Shown here: positions 58,612 to 64,000 of the stretch, piece after piece
Layout: every line of letters starts with the position of its first letter
Numbering within the stretch: the stretch's first letter is position 1
Assembly: GCA_013284265.1 (NCBI GenBank)
Contig: JABTBR010000005.1
Coordinates: 62,001-126,000, forward strand
Direction of reading: 5' to 3'
DNA length: 64,000 nucleotides
Origin: Oxalobacteraceae bacterium
Lineage (GTDB): Bacteria > Pseudomonadota > Gammaproteobacteria > Burkholderiales > Burkholderiaceae_D
Program-made: the position numbers and the translations under genes
The notes under the pieces: model-generated
What the model saw: only the letters and a program-made list of their open reading frames with translations
The model's database searches: none
What the model was told of the DNA's origin: nothing

Positions 58612-59862
58612 ATGTCCGAACCTTTGCAAACACAATCGGTAGAAATCCTCATCGTCGGCGCCGGCCCGGCAGGTTCCGTGGCGGCCGCGCTGCTGCGCCA
58701 GCAGGGCCGCCAGGTGCTGGTGATCGAACGCGAACAATTCCCGCGCTTTTCCATCGGCGAGAGCCTGCTCCCGCAAAGCATGGCTTACCTTGAGCAGGCC
58801 GGCATGCTGCGCGCGGTGGTGGAAGCGGGCTTCCAGTTCAAGAACGGCGCGGCCTTCATGCGCAACGGCGTCTACACCGATTTCGATTTCCGCGACAAGC
58901 ATTCGGCCGGCTGGGGCACCACCTATCAGGTGCAGCGCGCCGACTTCGACCACGTGCTGGCCAAGGAAGCCGAGCGTTTCGGCGCCGAGGTGCGCTACCG
59001 CCATGAAGTGCTGGATGTGGCGCTGGAGCAGCCCGATGGCGGCTCGCTGGTCACCATCAAGGACCCGGACGGCCGGCAATATCAGGTAAAAGCCGGCTTT
59101 ATCCTGGACGCGAGCGGCTTTGGCCGCATCCTGCCACGCCTGCTGAAACTGGAAACGCCTTCCAACTTCCCGGTGCGCGGCGCGATCTTCACCCACGTCG
59201 AGGACGGCATCAGCGGCAAGACCTTCGACCGTAACAAGATCCGCGTGACCGTGCACCCGAAGCACTGCAATGTATGGTTCTGGACCATTCCTTTTGCGGG
59301 CGGACGCTGCTCCCAGGGCGTGGTGGCGGAAACCGCCTTCCTCGACCAGTACAGCGGCACGCCGACCGAAAGACTGCAAGCCATCATCGCGGAAGAACCA
59401 TCGCTGCACGCCTTGCTGGCCAACGCCACCTGGGATACCCCGGCGCGCCAGATCACCGGCTACTCCGCCAACGTGGAAAAACTGTGGGGCAAGGGTTACG
59501 CCTTGCTGGGCAATGCGGGCGAGTTCCTCGATCCGGTGTTTTCGTCCGGCGTGACCATCGCCTTCAAGTCCGCCAGCCTGGCCGCCGAGGCACTGCGCCG
59601 CCAGTTTGCCGGTGAAACGGTGGACTGGCAGGCCGACTTCGGCGCGCCGCTGCGCAAGGGCGTGGACACTTTCCGCGCCTTCGTGGAGTCGTGGTACGCG
59701 GGCGGCTTCCAGCAGATCATCTTCCATGAGCACCAGCAGCCGGAAGTAAAACGCATGATCGCGGCGATCCTGGCCGGGTACGCCTGGGATCTGAGCAATC
59801 CCTTCGTCAAGGAGACGTCGCGCCGTCTGGCCGCATTGGAGAGCCTGTGCACGCCGGTCTGA
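58612..59862 (+). CDS. Flavin-dependent halogenase-like FAD protein
   Basis: 416 residues. FAD-binding GAGPAG (16-21), PRFSIGESLLP (44-54), Lys77 in FQFKNGAAF, W-F-W-T-I-P at 222-227 and DPVFSSG (307-313) are all seen. WxWxIP, the GxGxxG site, the conserved Lys and the Px-FSxG block are the marks of flavin-dependent halogenases acting on phenols or pyrroles; monooxygenase relatives lack the Trp motif. Halogenated aryl polyenes are known in xanthomonads (xanthomonadins). So this enzyme may halogenate the aromatic head. A non-halogenating hydroxylase remains possible. It starts three bases after the exporter. Confidence 0.88.
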   Translation: MSEPLQTQSVEILIVGAGPAGSVAAALLRQQGRQVLVIEREQFPRFSIGESLLPQSMAYLEQAGMLRAVVEAGFQFKNGAAFMRNGVYTDFDFRDKHSAGWGTTYQVQRADFDHVLAKEAERFGAEVRYRHEVLDVALEQPDGGSLVTIKDPDGRQYQVKAGFILDASGFGRILPRLLKLETPSNFPVRGAIFTHVEDGISGKTFDRNKIRVTVHPKHCNVWFWTIPFAGGRCSQGVVAETAFLDQYSGTPTERLQAIIAEEPSLHALLANATWDTPARQITGYSANVEKLWGKGYALLGNAGEFLDPVFSSGVTIAFKSASLAAEALRRQFAGETVDWQADFGAPLRKGVDTFRAFVESWYAGGFQQIIFHEHQQPEVKRMIAAILAGYAWDLSNPFVKETSRRLAALESLCTPV

Positions 59863-60416
59863 AGCGCCTGAGCCGGACGTTCGCGCCCTTGCTCATTACC
59901 GTACTGGCACTGGGCGGCTGCGCCAGCGCGCCACCACCGCAGGCTCGCCTTGGGCTGAAGCTGGCGCCGCAGGCGCTGGGCGCGGCCATCAGCGTGGAGC
60001 AGCATCTCAAAGTGGAACGCAATGGCCGCATCGATGAAATGGATGTGGCGCTGCAGGTCGAGCCGGAAGCGCTCGACATGGTGGGCCTGGCGTTTGGCCA
60101 GCGCGTACTGTCGCTGCATTACGACGGCAAGGAACTGACGTCGTGGCGCCATGTGATGCTGCCATCGCAGGTCAAGGCCGAGGATGTACTGGAAGACATG
60201 CAGCTGACCCTGTGGCCGGTCGAGGCGATCGCCGCCGCGCTGCCCGCGGGCTGGCGCATCGCCGAGCAGGGCCTGCACCGCACCCTGTACCTGGACGAGG
60301 CGCCTATCATGCGGATCGAGTATGGCGGCCAGCCGCGCTGGAGCGGCACGGTGACGCTGGAGAACCTGCGTTACCATTACCGGCTGACGATTCAGTTCGC
60401 GCCAGCGGACCAGTGA
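59847..60416 (+). CDS. DUF3261-type lipoprotein
   Basis: 189 residues beginning with GTG at 59847, overlapping the flavoprotein gene by 16 bases. The lipobox LALGGC lies after a short signal peptide. The body is beta-rich with no known active site and matches the small lipoproteins found with aryl polyene clusters. It may receive the pigment at the outer membrane with LolA. Its stop overlaps a GTG start of the next gene (GTGA). Confidence 0.82.
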   Translation: MHAGLKRLSRTFAPLLITVLALGGCASAPPPQARLGLKLAPQALGAAISVEQHLKVERNGRIDEMDVALQVEPEALDMVGLAFGQRVLSLHYDGKELTSWRHVMLPSQVKAEDVLEDMQLTLWPVEAIAAALPAGWRIAEQGLHRTLYLDEAPIMRIEYGGQPRWSGTVTLENLRYHYRLTIQFAPADQ

Positions 60417-61615
60417 GGCAAACTTTGGAAGCCAGACACTATTACCTGAATGCCTGCGGCATCATCTGCGCCCTCGGCGAAGGCGCGCAGCAGGTGCGCG
60501 CGCGCCTGTTCGCCGGCGAATCCGGCCTGGCCGTGACGGCGCAATTTTCGCCCGGCCGCGAGCTGGCGCTGGGCGGCGTGCAGGCCGAGCTGCCGTCGCT
60601 GGCCCATCTGCCGCCGGCCCAGCGCAGCCGCAACAACGCGCTGGCGCTGGCCGCGCTGGCCCAGATCCGGCCGCAGGTGGACGCGGCGATCGCCCGCTTC
60701 GGCGCGGACCGGGTCGGCGTGGTGCTGGGCACCAGCACCTCGGGCATCGCCGAAACGGAAACGGCCATGCGCCACCGCAAGGTGCATGGCGAACTGCCGC
60801 GGCAATTCCATTACAGCCAGCAGGAGATGGGCTCGCCCGCATCCATGCTGGCCGAACAGCTGGGTATCCAGGGACCGGCCTATGTGCATTCGAGCGCCTG
60901 CTCATCGAGCGCCAAGGCCATGGCCAGCGCCGCGCGCCTGATCAAGATGGGCCTGTGCGATGCGGTGCTGACGGGCGGCGTCGATTCCCTGTGCGGCTTT
61001 ACCGTGGCGGGATTCTCGGCACTGGAATCGGTCAGCGCGGTACCCTGCAATCCGATGAGCGCCCTGCGCAAGGGCATCAACATCGGCGAGGGCGCGGCCC
61101 TGTTTCTGATGTCGTCGGAGCCGGCTGCCGTGGCCCTGTGCGGCTGGGGCGAGTCCTCCGACGGCCACCATATGTCGGCGCCCGATCCGGCCGGCGAGGG
61201 CGCGCGCATCGCCATGGCGCAGGCGCTGGAAAGGGCCGGCGTGAGCGCCGCACAGATCGACTATATCAATATGCATGGCACGGCCACGGTGCAGAACGAT
61301 GCGATGGAGTCGCGCGTGATCGCGACCATGTTCGGCCCGGAAGTGCCGGTCAGCTCGACCAAGCCCTTTACCGGCCATACGCTGGGCGCGGCCGCCGCGA
61401 TCGAGGCGGCGCTGTGCTGGCTGGCCATGCAGGACGATAATCCGCAAGGCAGGCTGCCGCCGCATCTGTGGGACGGCGCCGCCGATCCGGCGCTGCCGGT
61501 GCTGAACCTGGCCGCGCCGGGCGCCGCGCTGGGCCGGCCGCTGCGCTGGGCGCTGAGCAGTTCCTTCGCCTTCGGCGGCTCGAACGCGGCGCTGGTGCTG
61601 GGGAGGACGGCATGA
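60413..61615 (+). CDS. Beta-ketoacyl-ACP synthase of the aryl polyene pathway
   Basis: 400 residues from GTG 60413, coupled to the lipoprotein gene by GTGA; TTG 60425 is another option. The Cys-His-His triad is complete: Cys163 in HSSACSSSAK, His288 in NMHGTATVQND and His322 in TGHTLGAAAA. It condenses malonyl units with the growing polyene. It probably pairs with the non-catalytic chain length factor or works beside the ketosynthase at 62819. It overlaps the dehydratase start by four bases. Confidence 0.93.
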   Translation: MRQTLEARHYYLNACGIICALGEGAQQVRARLFAGESGLAVTAQFSPGRELALGGVQAELPSLAHLPPAQRSRNNALALAALAQIRPQVDAAIARFGADRVGVVLGTSTSGIAETETAMRHRKVHGELPRQFHYSQQEMGSPASMLAEQLGIQGPAYVHSSACSSSAKAMASAARLIKMGLCDAVLTGGVDSLCGFTVAGFSALESVSAVPCNPMSALRKGINIGEGAALFLMSSEPAAVALCGWGESSDGHHMSAPDPAGEGARIAMAQALERAGVSAAQIDYINMHGTATVQNDAMESRVIATMFGPEVPVSSTKPFTGHTLGAAAAIEAALCWLAMQDDNPQGRLPPHLWDGAADPALPVLNLAAPGAALGRPLRWALSSSFAFGGSNAALVLGRTA

Positions 61616-62088
61616 TGTCAGTGGATATCCCCGCGGTCAGCGAGCTGCTGCCGCACAGCGGCCATATGGTGCTGCTCGACCGCGTGCTGAGCGTGGACGA
61701 GGAGACCTTGTGCGCCGAAGTGCTTATCCATGCCGGCAGCGTGCTGGCCGGCGCCGATGGCGTGGGCGCCTGGGTGGGTATTGAATACATGGCGCAGGCG
61801 ATCGCCGCGCATGCCGGTTTTCACGCGCGCCAGCGCGGCCAGCCGGTCAAGGTGGGTTTTTTGCTGGGATCGCGCAAGTATGAGTCGACGGTCCCGCTGT
61901 TCGCCATGGGCAGCGTGTTGCAGGTGCATGTGCAGCGCGCGCTACAGGGCGACAATGGCCTGGGTGCCTTCGAGTGCCGCATCGATGCACAGCAGGATGG
62001 TCGGACGCTTACACTGGCTAGCGCCACGGTAACGGTTTTCCAGCCCGATAATGTTAATGAATTTCTCAAAGATGGAAGCGCAGTATGA
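61612..62088 (+). CDS. 3-hydroxyacyl-ACP dehydratase-like hot-dog protein (ApeP type)
   Basis: 158 residues. LPHSGHMVLLDRVLSVDEETLCAEVLI is the FabA/ApeP-type hot-dog start (H-x5-D), and GVGAWVGIEYMAQAIAAHAGF the central helix with Glu. It removes water to make the conjugated double bonds, with the domain fused to the ligase as a second dehydratase. Start ATG 61612 overlaps the ketosynthase stop. Confidence 0.9.
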   Translation: MMSVDIPAVSELLPHSGHMVLLDRVLSVDEETLCAEVLIHAGSVLAGADGVGAWVGIEYMAQAIAAHAGFHARQRGQPVKVGFLLGSRKYESTVPLFAMGSVLQVHVQRALQGDNGLGAFECRIDAQQDGRTLTLASATVTVFQPDNVNEFLKDGSAV

Positions 62089-62822
62089 ATCAGAATAAAT
62101 CCATGAGCGTGCTGGTAACAGGCTCCTCGCGCGGCATCGGCAAGGCCATCGCGCTGCGCCTGGCGCGCGACGGTTACGACGTGGTGCTGCATTGCCGCAG
62201 CCAGCGCGCCGAAGCCGACGCGGTGGCGCAGCAGATCGTTGACATGGGCCGCGCCGCGCGCGTGCTGCAGTTCGATATCGGCGACCGTGCCGCCACGGCG
62301 GCCGCGCTGGAGGCGGACATCGCCGAACATGGCTGCTACTACGGCGTGGTGTGCAATGCCGGCGTGGCGCGCGACAATGCCTTCCCCGCCATGTCCGGCG
62401 AGGACTGGGACATCGTCCTGCAGACCAACCTCGATGGTTTCTACAATGTGCTCAATCCGCTGGTGATGCCGCTGGTGCAGCGCCGCAAGCCGGGGCGCAT
62501 CGTCACGCTCGCTTCCGTGTCCGGCCTGATCGGCAACCGCGGCCAGGTCAATTACAGCGCGGCCAAGGCCGGCATCATCGGCGCCACCAAGGCGCTGGCG
62601 CTGGAGCTGGCCAAGCGTGCCATCACCGTCAACTGCGTGGCGCCGGGCCTGATCGAAACCGACATGATCGGCGATGTGCCGATGGAAGAGGCGCTGAAGA
62701 TGATCCCGGCGCGCCGGGTCGGCAAGCCGGAAGAGGTGGCCGCCGCCGTCAGCTTCCTGATCGGCGAAGAAGCGGGCTATATCACCCGCCAGGTCATCTC
62801 CGTCAACGGCGGCCTGGCATGA
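62085..62822 (+). CDS. 3-oxoacyl-ACP reductase (FabG-like)
   Basis: 245 residues of the SDR family with GSSRGIGKAIAL for NADPH, catalytic Ser in LASVSGLIG and Y-S-A-A-K in VNYSAAKAGIIG. It reduces the keto group in each extension cycle. ATGA overlaps with the dehydratase upstream and the ketosynthase downstream keep the extension enzymes in one translational unit. Confidence 0.95.
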   Translation: MNQNKSMSVLVTGSSRGIGKAIALRLARDGYDVVLHCRSQRAEADAVAQQIVDMGRAARVLQFDIGDRAATAAALEADIAEHGCYYGVVCNAGVARDNAFPAMSGEDWDIVLQTNLDGFYNVLNPLVMPLVQRRKPGRIVTLASVSGLIGNRGQVNYSAAKAGIIGATKALALELAKRAITVNCVAPGLIETDMIGDVPMEEALKMIPARRVGKPEEVAAAVSFLIGEEAGYITRQVISVNGGLA

Positions 62823-64000
62823 GCCGCCGCGTCGTCGTGACCGGCATGGCCGGCATCAGCCCGATCGGCAACGACTGGGCCAGCATCCGCAGCCGCCTGG
62901 GCGAGTACCGCAATGCGGTGGTGCAGATGAAGGAATGGGCCGACTACGAGGGCCTGAACACCAAGCTGGGCGCCCCGGCCGCGCCGTTCGAACTGACCGA
63001 TCGCTATAACCGCAAGGCCACCCGCAGCATGGGCCGGGTCGCGCTGATGGCCACCCGCGCCAGCGAACTGGCCTTGCAGCACGCCGGCCTGCACGAGCAT
63101 CCGCTGCTCAAAAGCGGCGACATGGGCGTGTCCTTCGGTTCCTCGGCCGGGACGCCGAGCGCCATCGGCGACTTCGGGCGCATGATGGAAGAGCGCACCA
63201 CCAAGGGCATCAACGCCACCACCTATATCAAGATGATGGCGCATACGGCGCCGGTCAATATCGGCGTGTTCTTCGGCATCACCGGGCGCGTGATCACCAC
63301 CTCCAGCGCCTGCACCTCGGGCAGCCAGGGCATCGGCTATGCCTATGAGGCCATCCGTGGCGGCAAGCAGCTGGCCATGGTGGCCGGCGGCGCCGAGGAG
63401 CTGTGCGCCACCGAAGCGGCGGTATTCGACACCCTGTTCGCCACCAGCACCCGCAACGATGCGCAGCACACCACGCCGCGTCCCTTCGATGCGGAGCGCG
63501 ACGGCCTGGTGATCGGCGAGGGCGCCGGTTGCCTGATCCTGGAGGAATACGAGCATGCGCGCGAGCGCGGCGCCCAGATCCACGCCGAACTGGTAGGCTT
63601 CGGCACCAATAGCGACGGCTGCCATGTGACCCAGCCGAACGCCGAAACGATGAAGAAGGCCATGCTGCTGGCACTGGAAGACGCCGGCTTGCGGCCATCG
63701 GACATCGGCTACATCAACGCCCACGGCACCGGCACCGCCCAGGGCGACGTGGCCGAATCGCAGGCCACGCTGGCCGTGTTCGGCGGCGCCACCCCGATCA
63801 GCTCCCTGAAGAGCTATATGGGCCATACCCTGGGCGCCTGCGGCGCGCTGGAGGCCTGGATCAGCATCGAAATGATGCGCGAAGGCTGGTTTGCGCCTAC
63901 CATTAACCTGGAACGGGTCGACCCGCTGTGCGCGCCGCTGGACTATATCGCCGGCGAGGGCAGGGCGATCGAATGCGAGTATGTGATGTCAAATAACTTC
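62819..64000 (+). CDS. Beta-ketoacyl-ACP synthase, 3' end beyond the window
   Basis: 394 codons are present and the frame is still open at the window edge. Cys165 in TTSSACTSGSQG, His302 in NAHGTGTAQGD and His336 in MGHTLGACGA form the complete FabF/FabB-type triad. Its order after dehydratase and reductase genes fits the main extending ketosynthase of aryl polyene clusters (ApeO-like). About 15-20 residues are probably missing. Confidence 0.93.
   Translation, partial: MSRRVVVTGMAGISPIGNDWASIRSRLGEYRNAVVQMKEWADYEGLNTKLGAPAAPFELTDRYNRKATRSMGRVALMATRASELALQHAGLHEHPLLKSGDMGVSFGSSAGTPSAIGDFGRMMEERTTKGINATTYIKMMAHTAPVNIGVFFGITGRVITTSSACTSGSQGIGYAYEAIRGGKQLAMVAGGAEELCATEAAVFDTLFATSTRNDAQHTTPRPFDAERDGLVIGEGAGCLILEEYEHARERGAQIHAELVGFGTNSDGCHVTQPNAETMKKAMLLALEDAGLRPSDIGYINAHGTGTAQGDVAESQATLAVFGGATPISSLKSYMGHTLGACGALEAWISIEMMREGWFAPTINLERVDPLCAPLDYIAGEGRAIECEYVMSNNF

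Overview
The window is high-GC, densely coded DNA with short intergenic gaps and many ATGA/GTGA stop-start overlaps. Gene content (free-standing AlaA-like aminotransferase next to hom, QseE/QseG/QseF three-gene system, TctD/TctE regulators, BugT/TctC-type binding protein, Gram-negative porin, Arn lipid A genes, aryl-polyene genes) fits a beta-proteobacterium, most likely an Oxalobacteraceae member such as Massilia, Duganella or Janthinobacterium. This is inference from gene content; no rRNA or tRNA gene is present to test it.

Layout. (1) 1-10.2 kb, plus strand: a metal/tetrapyrrole uptake operon with the tail of an upstream gene, a DUF2149 membrane protein, a secreted and membrane-anchored CobN/ChlH-family chelatase-like protein, two TonB-dependent receptors and a PepSY membrane protein. 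Its composition resembles the Bacteroidetes HmuRSTUV haem system. (2) 10.3-18.4 kb: mixed housekeeping and accessory genes: a GH43-like/AbfB secreted arabinan-type glycosidase, a TauE/SafE exporter, two glutathione transferases, a CopZ-like metallochaperone, a decayed hicA with hicB followed by a second, convergent hicB, a PIN-PhoH protein and a Bcp peroxiredoxin. (3) 18.5-26.3 kb, minus strand: a complete 4-amino-4-deoxy-L-arabinose (Ara4N) lipid A pathway in which arnA is split into two genes. (4) 26.5-29.2 kb: AlaA-like aminotransferase and homoserine dehydrogenase. (5) 29.3-36.5 kb: a small membrane protein, a solitary HigA-type antitoxin, a BON-domain periplasmic protein, the GlrK-QseG-GlrR (QseEGF) system and a chemoreceptor. 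The BON gene has a textbook sigma-54 promoter, an IHF site and a TGTC-N10-GACA GlrR-type site, so it is a likely direct target of the adjacent GlrR. (6) 36.6-47.2 kb: RraB, then tctDE diverging from a porin / TctC-like binding protein / iron-type ABC transporter / AbrB-family permease group. (7) 47.6-64.0 kb, plus strand, running off the window: an aryl polyene pigment cluster with an aromatic amino acid ammonia-lyase, a fused ligase-dehydratase, two ACPs, three ketosynthase-family proteins, LolA and MMPL transport proteins and a flavoprotein carrying all the visible signatures of a flavin-dependent halogenase.

Dispersed non-coding structure is also notable. A roughly 63-bp nested palindrome built on GGGGTCTGACCC / GGGTCAGACCCC occurs four times in intergenic positions, once inverted and once with an altered core, and two further large hairpins sit between the porin gene and the next gene. 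I saw no CRISPR array, rRNA, tRNA, insertion sequence or prophage.
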